Positions 5,073-13,255 of a stretch of DNA of 28,655 nucleotides are shown piece by piece. Position 1 is the first letter of the stretch. The number at the start of each line of letters is the position of its first letter. A program made the translations under genes and the position numbers. Source of the DNA: an uncultured Candidatus Saccharibacteria bacterium (GTDB taxonomy: Bacteria > Patescibacteriota > Saccharimonadia > Saccharimonadales > Saccharimonadaceae); assembly GCA_938046775.1 (NCBI GenBank), contig CALIXB010000004.1, positions 1 through 28,655 of the forward strand. Reading direction: 5' to 3'. The notes beneath the pieces are model-generated. The model saw only the letters and a program-made list of their open reading frames with translations. It did no database searches and was not told the DNA's origin.

Positions 5073-7555
5073 ACCACAATATTCACCAGCTTACCTGGAA
5101 CATAAACCATCTTTTTAGGTGGTTTATTGTTTGTGAATTTCTGGACATTTTCGTCAGCTAGGGCTGCCGCTTCAACACCCTGCTTGTCCATATCACTCGG
5201 CAGTTCAAGTTTCGCACGAAGCTTGCCGTTAACTTGGACGATGATGGTCATCGTATCACTCTTTAAATATTTTTCATCCCACTTTGGCCAGTGATTAACG
5301 TGAATGGTATCAGTATGGCCCAGCTCCTGCCACAATTCTTCGGTGATGTGCGGTGCAAATGGTGCTAAGATTTGTAGCAAACTCTCCAAAGTAAACCGCC
5401 ACGTTGCTGATGCTTGAATACCCTGCGCTTCTTTAATTTTATACAAGCCATTGACCATTTCCATCATCGCCGCTACGGCTGTATTGAATTTTTCGTCCTC
5501 GATGTCACGAGTGACTTTCTTGATGGTTGAGTGTGTTGGGCGAAGCAGTTCTTGGTCATCTTCAGAGGTAGATTCAGGTGCTACTACGAATTCCTGCACC
5601 ACATTCCATACTCGATTCAAGAACCGATATGTCCCCGGCACTCCACGCGGATCCCACGGTGCATCCATATCGTACGGCGCGATGAACATCTCGTAAACGC
5701 GCAGCGCATCAGCACCGTAACCACTGTCCATAATCTCCATCGGGTCTATGACATTGCCCTTGGACTTGGACATTTTTTGGCCATCCGGCGCCATGATGTA
5801 GGCGTTATACATCATACGCTTGAACGGTTCCGGCGTCGGCACCAAGCCAAGTTTATAGAAAAATCGCATCCAAAAACGACTATACAGCAGGTGTGCTACC
5901 GCATGATCGGCGCCATTGTAATAATCAACCGGCATCCAATGCTTAATCAGCTCTGGACCCCACGCCTCGGCGTCATTGTGCGGGTCAAGATAGCGCAGAA
6001 AATACCAGCTGGAGCAGGCATAGCCATCCAGCGTGTCAGTTTCACGCCGGCCCTCATACCAATTGTCGCCTGTTGGCTTTGGTTCAGTAATCGGCAGCGT
6101 TTTGCCAGTTTCAACATCAACCCATACGCGCACCCAGTCATCAACTTGCGCCAGGACCGACGTGTTGCCGCCCGTTGGCTTAAAATTCTCAACCTCTGGT
6201 AGAATCACCGGCAAGCACTCATCCGCCACGGCAATTGGTGCGTAACCATCAACATGAACTATCGGAATTGGCGCGCCCCAATATCGCTGGCGAGAAATTA
6301 GCCAATCACGCATTTTATAAGTGGTCTTACCGCGACCAGAGCCCTGCTGCTCCAGCCAGGCTACGATTTGCTCGCGGGCATCCTCGCTGCGCGTACCGTC
6401 GAATTGCCCAGAATTGATCAACTCACCTTCGCCTGTATAGCAACCGATGTCTGCCGAATCCTCAGGCTTATCAACCACTTGGACAATTGGCAAGTCAAAT
6501 TTCTCAGCAAAGGCAAAATCACGTTCATCGTGCGCTGGCACTGCCATAACTGCACCTGTACCGTAGCCACTCAACACATAGTCCGCCACCCAGATTGGCA
6601 GCTTTTGGCCATTGACTGGGTTGATGACATAGCTGCCAGTAAAGACGCCGGATTTATCTTTGTTTTCCTGGCGTTCAACGTCAGACTTCTGCTGAGCTGC
6701 TTGAACATATGCTTCAACCTTGGCTCGCGTGTCAGCATTGACCAGCTGAGAAACCAGCGGATGCTCTGGTGCCAAAGCCACGTAGCTAGCACCAAACAAG
6801 GTATCAGGGCGTGTGGTAAATACGGTAATGATAGCGTCCTGCCCGCTGACCGCAAAATCAACCTCCGCGCCAACCGACCGGCCAATCCAATTTTTCTGCA
6901 TGGTTTTGACCATGTCCGTCCAGTCCAAGTCGTCAGTTGCCTCCAACATCTCGTCAGCATAGGCGGTGATGCGGAAAAACCACTGTTTGAGGTTACGCTT
7001 GGTGACGGGGTTGCCGCAACGCCAACATTTGCCGCCCTCAACCTGCTCGTTGGCTAGTACTGTATTATCAGTATCACACCACCACTGTGGCTGCTCCTTT
7101 TGATACGCCAAATCGTGCTTGTATAGCTGCGTAAAAATCCACTGCGTCCACTTGTAGTACTCAGGGTCAGCCGTAGAAATTTCCTTTGTCCAATCATAGC
7201 TAAATCCGAGGCGCTTCAGCTGAGAGATGAAATGCGCCTTGGCTTCGTCGTGCGCCACTCGCGGCGTTTTACCGACCTTGATGGCGTAGTTCTCCACTGG
7301 CAGACCAAAACTATCCCAGCCAATTGGATGATACACATTGTAGCCCTGCTGACGCTTCAGGCGTGCTTTGATGTCGGCAAATTGAAACGTCCGACCGTGA
7401 CCGATGTGAATGCCAGCACCAGTAATGCCAGGCAGCATGCTCAAACTGTAATATTTGGGACGCGTCGTATCACCAAGGTTAGTAACATAGGTGCCATCAG
7501 CCTCCCATTTATCTTGCCATTTTTTCTCAATTTCCGTCGGATTATAGCGTCTCAT
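5069..7555 (-). CDS. leuS: Leucyl-tRNA synthetase
   Basis: A class Ia synthetase that charges tRNA-Leu. At 828 residues it is slightly shorter than E. coli LeuRS (860). It shows HIGH at residues 50-53 (in GAGIHIGHGRTFQ) and KMSKS at 594-598. The zinc-type segment with WWCDTD and CWRCG is kept. The CP1 editing domain has the threonine-rich TTRPDTLFGASY and GTGAVMAVPAHDERDF, which clears mischarged amino acids. A C-terminal anticodon-binding and LeuRS tail (IIVQVNGKLRAKL) is present, so the enzyme is complete and edits. The ATG at 7555 has a TATAAT box seven bases upstream and no SD, so the mRNA should be leaderless. The gene is monocistronic. Confidence 0.97.
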   Translation of the reverse strand: MRRYNPTEIEKKWQDKWEADGTYVTNLGDTTRPKYYSLSMLPGITGAGIHIGHGRTFQFADIKARLKRQQGYNVYHPIGWDSFGLPVENYAIKVGKTPRVAHDEAKAHFISQLKRLGFSYDWTKEISTADPEYYKWTQWIFTQLYKHDLAYQKEQPQWWCDTDNTVLANEQVEGGKCWRCGNPVTKRNLKQWFFRITAYADEMLEATDDLDWTDMVKTMQKNWIGRSVGAEVDFAVSGQDAIITVFTTRPDTLFGASYVALAPEHPLVSQLVNADTRAKVEAYVQAAQQKSDVERQENKDKSGVFTGSYVINPVNGQKLPIWVADYVLSGYGTGAVMAVPAHDERDFAFAEKFDLPIVQVVDKPEDSADIGCYTGEGELINSGQFDGTRSEDAREQIVAWLEQQGSGRGKTTYKMRDWLISRQRYWGAPIPIVHVDGYAPIAVADECLPVILPEVENFKPTGGNTSVLAQVDDWVRVWVDVETGKTLPITEPKPTGDNWYEGRRETDTLDGYACSSWYFLRYLDPHNDAEAWGPELIKHWMPVDYYNGADHAVAHLLYSRFWMRFFYKLGLVPTPEPFKRMMYNAYIMAPDGQKMSKSKGNVIDPMEIMDSGYGADALRVYEMFIAPYDMDAPWDPRGVPGTYRFLNRVWNVVQEFVVAPESTSEDDQELLRPTHSTIKKVTRDIEDEKFNTAVAAMMEMVNGLYKIKEAQGIQASATWRFTLESLLQILAPFAPHITEELWQELGHTDTIHVNHWPKWDEKYLKSDTMTIIVQVNGKLRAKLELPSDMDKQGVEAAALADENVQKFTNNKPPKKMVYVPGKLVNIVV

Positions 7556-7562
7556 ATCTGTA

Positions 7563-7571
7563 ATTATAACA
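7563..7571 (-). promoter_or_regulatory. leuS: Extended -10 promoter of leuS (leaderless)
   Basis: TGT followed by TATAAT on the minus strand, then seven bases (7556-7562) and the leuS ATG. No consensus -35 is seen. The element abuts the upstream gene's terminator. Confidence 0.7.
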
Positions 7572-7603
7572 AATAATCTCGCTCATTACGAACGAGATTA
7601 TTT
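7571..7603 (-). terminator. Terminator of the 358-aa surface protein gene
   Basis: AAATAATCTCG (7571-7581) pairs perfectly with CGAGATTATTT (7593-7603) around an 11-base loop, just past the stop of the upstream gene. The AT-rich ends of the stem supply the U-rich tail and merge with the leuS promoter. Confidence 0.7.
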
Positions 7604-7620
7604 ATAGTCAGGAGGTCAAG

Positions 7621-8697
7621 CTAATTGCCTGAGTATCCACCATCAAATATATCTAAGAGCTCTTTTAGACTACCAGCATCGGAAGGGACATTCACTTCTT
7701 CGGACTTATTCATGGTAATATCAAGCGAAACTTCAGTCGATGCTTTATCTCCCTCGCCCTTAAGCTCTAAAGCCTTTAGTTCGTGAGACCACCTATCAAC
7801 CCACACCTTAAGTGAGGCTTTGTCAATTGATGAGTTATCGTCATTACTACTATCATTGGACTTTTCACATTTGCTAAATTCCTTACCAATAGACGATTTT
7901 TTAAGTTCATCATCAAACTTTGATGACTTTTCATGATCACCCTGCAGTTCAAATCCGCGTCCACCATTACGGTCACTAATATTCGAGTCCTTTATGCTGT
8001 AAAAACTATTTTTCTGATACAGCCGAGCAATCTCCCTACGAGCACTTTCATCGCTTCGCACCTTCTTCAATGCTTCAGTGTAGCACTTGTAGCTGTCATC
8101 TTTAATATCATCCGGAGAGATCTTCATCCATTTTCCGTTGAACTTATTTAATACAGGATCAAGTTGGCTCAACATTTTATCGCGATATTCTTTTATCTGA
8201 TCTTTTGATAATGCAAAACCAGACTTTGCAGTCTGCTCCTCCACCATAAGTTCAAAAATATCAGAGAAAGAATCCTTTAGATTATCAATTTTTACATATA
8301 CCGTGCCATCGCCATCAACAACAATGTCACCCTTTAATGAAAAAGTTTTGTCAACGTCTTTAATGGTTAACTTTGCATCAATATTTGATTTTAATTTATC
8401 AGAAGCAGCGCTAGCTTTCACGTTAAGCTCTATCTTGGCTGAATCTTTCATATTAACCATGATTTTACCATTAACAACAGCCTTCTTTGCTACAATCGCA
8501 TTGGACACAGCGTCGGTAACCATTTTTTCCGGATTTTGCCACCACAGGAAATAGGTTAATAAAGCAGCAATAATTGCAACAACTGCCAGCACACCTAACG
8601 TGATACCGACAATTAATCCTGTTTTTTTCTTCTTTGGCTTTGACGTGGCCATATTACCATATGGCGGCTGTGGTGTAGGTTGGCTATTCTGATCCAT
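7621..8697 (-). CDS. Membrane-anchored extracytoplasmic protein, LppX/LolA-like appearance
   Basis: A 358-residue protein. Residues 1-26 are a Pro/Gln/Lys-rich cytoplasmic tail, and residues 27-52 form one transmembrane helix (GLIVGITLGVLAVVAIIAALL and on). The remaining 300 residues are outside the cell. The outer part alternates charged beta-strand-like segments (VVNGKIMVNMKDSAKIEL, SNIDAKLTIKDVDKTFSLKG) as in half-barrel lipid- or substrate-binding folds. That resemblance is a weak inference. It also has a Ser/Asp-rich linker and two cysteines. There is no lipobox. An SD-like GGGGGAAG precedes the ATG. The gene follows the Mur ligase gene by 39 nt and ends at a terminator before leuS. Surface proteins of this plan are common in TM7 episymbionts, but the function is unknown. 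Confidence 0.7.
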   Translation of the reverse strand: MDQNSQPTPQPPYGNMATSKPKKKKTGLIVGITLGVLAVVAIIAALLTYFLWWQNPEKMVTDAVSNAIVAKKAVVNGKIMVNMKDSAKIELNVKASAASDKLKSNIDAKLTIKDVDKTFSLKGDIVVDGDGTVYVKIDNLKDSFSDIFELMVEEQTAKSGFALSKDQIKEYRDKMLSQLDPVLNKFNGKWMKISPDDIKDDSYKCYTEALKKVRSDESARREIARLYQKNSFYSIKDSNISDRNGGRGFELQGDHEKSSKFDDELKKSSIGKEFSKCEKSNDSSNDDNSSIDKASLKVWVDRWSHELKALELKGEGDKASTEVSLDITMNKSEEVNVPSDAGSLKELLDIFDGGYSGN

Positions 8698-8736
8698 ACT
8701 TCCCCCTTATACTTATTTAATATCAATATAGCACAT

Positions 8737-10026
8737 TTAGTCCTTAAATTGTGAGAAAAATTGATTCTTTCTGGCAATCCATTCCGGAGTTTGGCGGACC
8801 AGATATTTATCGTCCTCAGTGCTGTGAAGATTAATCTTTATCGACTCCTCTAGCCACACGCCGCCGCTTGATCCTTTAAACAATGCAATTCCCTCTGACT
8901 TTAATTTATCCCGTACAAACGACCCGGCCTCGATAGCGTTTTTACACTCTTTTACCTGACAACCTTTTTGGCGAGCAGCTGGCGCCAGATATTGATTAGC
9001 TTTATCACCCACCGTAACGACCCAATCCAATAAATCCGGGTTGCAGTTCGCGCCAAGCTCAGCATGGGCTTGCTCAAAAATCCCTTTCAAACCGTTCATA
9101 TTACCAAGCACAGCAATTCGCTGCGGCGTCTCTATCCGGTAAAGAGACTGGAGGGCAGCCAGGGCTGTCAGTGGTGTTGAACTATAGCTATCATCAATCA
9201 GCCACGTATTATCAGCCCCCTTCAGTAAATTCATCCGACCTGGCAGCGGCCGCAAAGATTCCACACCCTTTTTGATATTCTCCTCAGACTCACCTAAAGC
9301 ATAGCCGACAGCTGCCGCGACTACTGCTGGACGGACGTTGTGTTCGCCAATCAGCTTAACGTCAGCCTCTAGACCGTCGGGATTTTCTGGTGACACAATA
9401 AAACCATGATGTCCATCTGTCAAAGAAAAATTACGATCATCAAAATTATACTCTGCCACCGGATCGCTGCCGTAAGTAGTAATGTTAGGATTTGTCAGAA
9501 AGCTCGCAAAACGCCCATCAATATCATCACGATTAATCATCGCCATACGCGAATAGTTAGCCAGGGAAATCATCTCGTTCGCAACCTCTTCCAAAGAATG
9601 CTCAACCTGCATACGGCCATTCGTCACAGATGTCACAACCGTAATATCAGGCATAATATAATCTTTAAACCATAAATTATAACCAGGCTCTTTCGGGTTA
9701 AATTCCTGAACAATAATCTGAATATCTGGCTTCTCGGCCTTAATTCTTTTCTTCACCGCCCTTATTACCTTCCACCATTTGAATAAGCCTTTTTCTGGCA
9801 TCCTAACGCCCATCATCTGTAGTAAAACGTCGGCTTTTGTTTTTGGCTCATCAGTGCGGAGTTGGATATCAAATTGCCTAGATAGAACTGTACCAATAGC
9901 AATTTTTGCACTAGCTTTTCCAGCACTACCCGTTACCGCCACCAATCTAACTTCTGGGTGTGCTGCAAAAAACTCCCGCACTAGTTCTGCTAGTTTTTCT
10001 TCCCTCTTTTTTGAAACCGTAACCAT
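8737..10026 (-). CDS. Mur ligase family protein (MurF-like)
   Basis: A 429-residue ATP-dependent ligase of the MurC-F family, closest in layout to MurF. The N-terminal P-loop is at residues 32-39 (TGSAGKAS). The middle domain has VQEFNPKEPGY where MurF has EMG..pGD, and MINRDD where Mur ligases have a LN.DD motif. The C-terminal domain starts after PLPGRMNLL and has LIDDSYSSTP and VLGNMNG. KGSSGGVWLEE matches the final KGSR motif. The Thr that normally follows the P-loop Lys is Ala38 (codon 9913-9915), with Ser next to it. The MurF substrate-recognition domain expected before the P-loop is absent: the P-loop is only 31 residues from the start. It probably acts in cell-wall precursor ligation; whether it is the true MurF is uncertain. 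Confidence 0.8.
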   Translation of the reverse strand: MVTVSKKREEKLAELVREFFAAHPEVRLVAVTGSAGKASAKIAIGTVLSRQFDIQLRTDEPKTKADVLLQMMGVRMPEKGLFKWWKVIRAVKKRIKAEKPDIQIIVQEFNPKEPGYNLWFKDYIMPDITVVTSVTNGRMQVEHSLEEVANEMISLANYSRMAMINRDDIDGRFASFLTNPNITTYGSDPVAEYNFDDRNFSLTDGHHGFIVSPENPDGLEADVKLIGEHNVRPAVVAAAVGYALGESEENIKKGVESLRPLPGRMNLLKGADNTWLIDDSYSSTPLTALAALQSLYRIETPQRIAVLGNMNGLKGIFEQAHAELGANCNPDLLDWVVTVGDKANQYLAPAARQKGCQVKECKNAIEAGSFVRDKLKSEGIALFKGSSGGVWLEESIKINLHSTEDDKYLVRQTPEWIARKNQFFSQFKD

Positions 10027-10032
10027 AACTAT

Positions 10033-10041
10033 ATCATACCA
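10033..10041 (-). promoter_or_regulatory. Extended -10 promoter of the Mur ligase gene (leaderless)
   Basis: TGG followed by TATGAT on the minus strand, then six bases (10027-10032) and the ATG at 10026. No -35 consensus is seen. A longer transcript from 10144 may also read into this gene. Confidence 0.6.
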
Positions 10042-10055
10042 TAAGCATCATAGAA

Positions 10056-10144
10056 GAGCTGCTACGCGCCCACCCGGGGCATGTTGAAAATGTGTTTGTC
10101 TTTCAATTGGCAAGCATAGGAGATGCCCCTATGCGTACCAGCTC
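10056..10144 (-). ncRNA. Candidate structured RNA or leader upstream of the Mur ligase gene
   Basis: A gene-free 176-bp gap (10027-10202) holds nested inverted repeats. P1 pairs 10056-10067 with 10133-10144 (11 of 12 positions), P2 pairs 10076-10082 with 10123-10129 (GGGGCAT/ATGCCCC, perfect), and P3 pairs 10084-10089 with 10101-10106. A rival hairpin, 10114-10120 with 10128-10134 (7 bp), cannot coexist with P1 and P2. A promoter at 10152-10180 predicts a minus-strand start at 10144, the first base of P1. The sequence lacks the marks of SRP RNA, RNase P RNA or tmRNA. It could be a small RNA or a switching 5' leader about 118 nt long for the Mur ligase gene. The strand and ends are predicted, not proven. 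Confidence 0.45.
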
Positions 10145-10151
10145 ACTTGTG

Positions 10152-10180
10152 ATTATGCACCAATTGTCGCAAAAACACAA
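10152..10180 (-). promoter_or_regulatory. Promoter for the candidate structured RNA
   Basis: On the minus strand, -35 TTGTGT (10175-10180), 17-nt spacer, -10 CATAAT (10152-10157). Seven bases then lead to position 10144, where the outer stem starts. Confidence 0.45.
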
Positions 10181-10202
10181 GCGTTATTTAAAAATACTTC
10201 AG

Positions 10203-10781
10203 TCAAAAAATTCTCGCCTCATTAGTAAGCCAATTGCCAAACTTTTGCCAATGCTGAAAATGAGAAGGGTTAATCTCCGCGCCGTCATGGCGGAGCGCAA
10301 ACTCTTCAGCAATCGTTAATCCGCCGCTATCCCCCATCGACACAACCTGATTCATTGATGTTCCTTTGCCGCGCGGCTCATTTATAAACACGCCAGTTTG
10401 ATCAGATATAAACAGCTTTAATTGCTCGCCATCAAAATACGCCACGACGTCATGCAATATAATTCTCCGATCATTTTTGTCTTTCATCAAAGCCAAAAAA
10501 TCTTCAGCTGTAAACCAATTAGCAACATCCTTCATATAACCACCCGGAAAGCCGCCAAGTGCTGGAATTTCCCAGCTGCTATCGTTAACGACAACCGGCT
10601 GGCCTGCTTTTTCGTACGCCGACTTAACTTTCGCTTCGGTAATTTTCAGCGGATCATGATGCTGGATTTCATCAATGTTAATTTGTAGCGGCTCGACAAC
10701 AATCCCATAGCCTTTCAGAACCGACTTGGCTTCTTCGAGTTTGTGCGGATTGCCAGTAACGAATGTTATTTTCTTTGACAT
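10203..10781 (-). CDS. ITPase-like non-canonical NTP pyrophosphatase (RdgB/HAM1 family)
   Basis: A 192-residue protein of the HAM1/RdgB fold, which hydrolyses dITP, ITP and XTP to monophosphates and keeps deaminated purines out of nucleic acids. It starts with the family loop FVTGNPHKLEEAK, has VVVNDSSWEIPALGGFPG (the DSG..ALgG.PG region) and ends with a GTSMNQV...LRHDGAEI segment that differs from canonical RdgB (normally SHR..A). The usual second-Asp motif is less clear, so substrate range may differ. It has its own extended -10 promoter six bases before the ATG. It neighbours the MazG-like gene, which fits a shared nucleotide-pool-cleaning role. Confidence 0.82.
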   Translation of the reverse strand: MSKKITFVTGNPHKLEEAKSVLKGYGIVVEPLQINIDEIQHHDPLKITEAKVKSAYEKAGQPVVVNDSSWEIPALGGFPGGYMKDVANWFTAEDFLALMKDKNDRRIILHDVVAYFDGEQLKLFISDQTGVFINEPRGKGTSMNQVVSMGDSGGLTIAEEFALRHDGAEINPSHFQHWQKFGNWLTNEARIF

Positions 10782-10787
10782 GTTGCT

Positions 10788-10796
10788 ATTGTAGCA
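10788..10796 (-). promoter_or_regulatory. Extended -10 promoter of the ITPase-like gene (leaderless)
   Basis: TGC followed by TACAAT on the minus strand, then six bases (10782-10787) and the ATG. It overlaps the stretch just before the MazG-like stop codon at 10799. Confidence 0.65.
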
Positions 10797-10798
10797 CG

Positions 10799-11233
10799 TC
10801 AGTATTTTTTAGACTCAGCGGATTGAGTATGCTCTAATTCTTCGCGATACTTCTCTGGCTGAGCGCGGAAGATTTTCACCCATTTACTATCATCCGCCAG
10901 GTCATGATATTTAATGTAATGTCGTTTGTCAAAGCCGCCTTTATCCTGCTTTTTACGCGCCATTTCCTCTTGGACTTGCTCTGTAGAAAAGCCAAAATCC
11001 TGGCGCAGCGCGTCAACGACTTCCTGCAAATCAGCCAGCTCTTTGAGCGACTCATCGCGTTGATTATCGCCCAGCGGAATTTCGTCCGCCTCCTCGTGAA
11101 CCTTGCGGAGCAACTCGCGGCGAAACTCTTGTTTGTCTAATATACGGTACTCCGTATGTAAAACTTCTTCGTCATCCAGACACTTTTTCACGACTTTATC
11201 GCGAACTAGTTTTTGTAAATAAAATCGAACCAT
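10799..11233 (-). CDS. MazG-like / all-alpha NTP pyrophosphatase-family protein
   Basis: A 144-residue helical protein that begins VRFYLQKLVRDKV, a start shared by MazG-related house-cleaning phosphohydrolases. The metal-binding pattern appears as KVHEEADEIP (EExxE-like) followed by ESLKELADLQEVVDAL (ExxD). Such enzymes hydrolyse NTPs or phosphoribosyl-ATP-like substrates. The C-terminal third, with KKQDKGGFDKRHYI, is also common in this subfamily (GGF-type). I chose the ATG at 11233 over an in-frame GTG at 11239 because the GGGGG SD then has normal spacing. The SD overlaps the ligA stop codon, so translation is coupled to ligA. Confidence 0.8.
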   Translation of the reverse strand: MVRFYLQKLVRDKVVKKCLDDEEVLHTEYRILDKQEFRRELLRKVHEEADEIPLGDNQRDESLKELADLQEVVDALRQDFGFSTEQVQEEMARKKQDKGGFDKRHYIKYHDLADDSKWVKIFRAQPEKYREELEHTQSAESKKY

Positions 11234-11242
11234 CACCACCCC

Positions 11243-13255
11243 CTATTCTTTTATAATTTGTAGAAATTCTTGTTCATTAATAATTTTCGTGCCGTATTGT
11301 TCGGCTTTTTTCAGCTTGCTAGCGCCAACTTTACCGCCGGCTACTAAATATGTTGTATCTTTTGCAACAGCGGTTTGGAAGGTGCCACCAAGCTCGCGGA
11401 TTTTTTCTGCGGCGGCGTCACGCCCCATTGATTGCAGGGTGCCGGTGATAACGAAACTTTGGCCAGCTAGACTGCCGGATTTTTTGGTAAACTGTGGCGT
11501 CACGCCAAGGTCGGCAAATTTTTCGAGCAGCGTCACATTATCTTCATCGGCAAACCACGCCACAATTGACTCGGCGACAATTTCGCCCACGCCGTCTACT
11601 TCGCGTAGCTCATTGATAGTCGCTTGGCTGAGCTTTTCAATACTTTCAAAGCATTTCGCGAGGTCGATCGCTGTCTGCGCGCCAACATGTCGGATGCCGA
11701 GGCCGAACAAAAATCGCTCCAACGCTGGCTGTTTTTTAGCGGCAATGGCATCAATGAGTTTCTGCGCAGAAATCTCAGCAAAGCGCTCTAGTTGCAGCAA
11801 ATCATCTTTCGTCAACCGGTAAATATCCGCCAAATCATTAACTAGCCCAGCCTCGACCAGCGCCTCAACATTTTTCTCGCCCAATGTGTCGATGTCCAGG
11901 GCGCCTTTGGAGGCAAAATGCGCCAGGGACCGCTTCAAAATCAGCGGGCCGCTCAAACCTTTAACGCGGTAGACTGCCTCACCCTCTGGCCGCACAAATG
12001 CTAGTTCCGGATATTGGCGTGCTAGTTCCGCTGGATAATCAATTGATTTGGAATCTGCTTCGCGCAATTCTTTTAGCACAGTTTGAACCTGCGGGATGAT
12101 GTCGCCAGCCTTGAAAATCACCACCGTATCGCCGCGCCGCACATCCAGCCGAGCAATTTCGTCGGCGTTATGCAGGCTAGCATGCTGCACTGTCGTGCCG
12201 GCCACCACCACCGGGTCAAACACCGCTACTGGCGTGGCCGCACCGGTTCGACCGATGGAAATGACGATATCGCGGACGATGGTTGTGGCCTGCTCAGCGG
12301 CGTACTTGTAGGCCACAGCGCCGCGCGGATTTTTCCCGACTAACCCGAGACTTTCATACAACGCTCGATCATTAATCTTAATCACCAGACCATCAGTGTT
12401 AAACGGCAAATCATGGCGCTTATCATCCCATTCGTTGACGAAGTTCATCACCTCAGCTAACGTAGTAAAAACGCTTGCCTGCTGATTACGAGTAATTCCT
12501 AGGGCGGTCAGCGCCTCGTAAGCAAAGCTATTGGTCGGCACTTCGGCGTCGTTATCACGCAGTACATCATAGCCGCGAAAATGCAGCGGCCGCGCCGCCA
12601 CCAAAGACGGGTCCAATTGACGGATTGTTCCTGCCGCCAAATTGCGCGGATTCGCAAATTCTGGCTGCCCCAAGGCTTTTTGCTTTTCGTTAAGCTCTTC
12701 AAAGTCGCGTTTCAACATCACAATCTCGCCGCGAATTTCTGTCCGCCCGCGCAAAAATTGTTCAAAGCCTGACGCCTCATGTAAACGCAGCGGTACATTT
12801 TTAATAGTCCGCACATTGTTTGTTACATCCTCGCCAACAAAACTGTCACCACGCGTTACCGCCTGAGACAGCAACCCATCAATATAAATCAGCGAGCACG
12901 CCAAACCGTCCATCTTTATATCAGCAAAAAACTCATGCCGCTGACCAGGAATTAGCTTATCAGTCCGCTTAATCCACGCTTCAACCTCACTTTTATTAAA
13001 AACGTCGTTTAAACTAACCATCCGCCGCTCGTGCTTTACTTTCTGAAAACCGTCAAGCAACTTATTGCCGACACGTTGCGTTGGACTATCAATTGTAATT
13101 AGCTCCGGACATTCGGCTTCGATTGACTTCAGCTCATCCATCAAACTATCGTAGACAGCATCACTTACACTCGGCTTATCTAAGGTGTAATATTCGTAGC
13201 TATACCGATTTAATAGCGATTTAATTTCATCGGCTCTTGCTTTTTTTGCTATCAC
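11243..13255 (-). CDS. ligA: NAD+-dependent DNA ligase, without the zinc finger
   Basis: LigA seals nicks using NAD+. All core parts are visible in its 670 residues. These are the Ia domain (YSYEYYTLDKPSVSDAVYD, NMN binding), the adenylation motif with Lys114 in IKMDG, RGE at 175-177, and DGLVIK at 288-293. The OB fold (GRTGAATPVAVFDPV), HhH repeats (LFGLGIRHVGAQTA and VDGVGEIVAESI) and the C-terminal BRCT domain (GQSFVITGTL) follow. The four-cysteine zinc finger that normally sits before DxxGLG is gone: residues 405-435 (11951-12043) contain no Cys, although flanking EGEAVYR is aligned. The start is GTG at 13255, after AGGAAGG, and overlaps the upstream gene by 29 nt. Confidence 0.96.
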   Translation of the reverse strand: MIAKKARADEIKSLLNRYSYEYYTLDKPSVSDAVYDSLMDELKSIEAECPELITIDSPTQRVGNKLLDGFQKVKHERRMVSLNDVFNKSEVEAWIKRTDKLIPGQRHEFFADIKMDGLACSLIYIDGLLSQAVTRGDSFVGEDVTNNVRTIKNVPLRLHEASGFEQFLRGRTEIRGEIVMLKRDFEELNEKQKALGQPEFANPRNLAAGTIRQLDPSLVAARPLHFRGYDVLRDNDAEVPTNSFAYEALTALGITRNQQASVFTTLAEVMNFVNEWDDKRHDLPFNTDGLVIKINDRALYESLGLVGKNPRGAVAYKYAAEQATTIVRDIVISIGRTGAATPVAVFDPVVVAGTTVQHASLHNADEIARLDVRRGDTVVIFKAGDIIPQVQTVLKELREADSKSIDYPAELARQYPELAFVRPEGEAVYRVKGLSGPLILKRSLAHFASKGALDIDTLGEKNVEALVEAGLVNDLADIYRLTKDDLLQLERFAEISAQKLIDAIAAKKQPALERFLFGLGIRHVGAQTAIDLAKCFESIEKLSQATINELREVDGVGEIVAESIVAWFADEDNVTLLEKFADLGVTPQFTKKSGSLAGQSFVITGTLQSMGRDAAAEKIRELGGTFQTAVAKDTTYLVAGGKVGASKLKKAEQYGTKIINEQEFLQIIKE

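Noticed and set aside
5531..7057. Long plus-strand open frames inside leuS
   Set aside because: They are antisense to a complete, motif-rich leucyl-tRNA synthetase and have no start signals or recognisable protein sequence.
10056..10144. SRP RNA, RNase P RNA or tmRNA
   Set aside because: The ~89-nt length and paired ends suggested SRP RNA, but the GGAAG/AGCAG apical motif is absent, and no RNase P or tmRNA signatures are present on either strand.
10092..10319. 75-codon plus-strand frame across the structured gap
   Set aside because: It overlaps the 3' end of the ITPase-like gene in antisense, has no SD, and the inverted repeats explain the region better.
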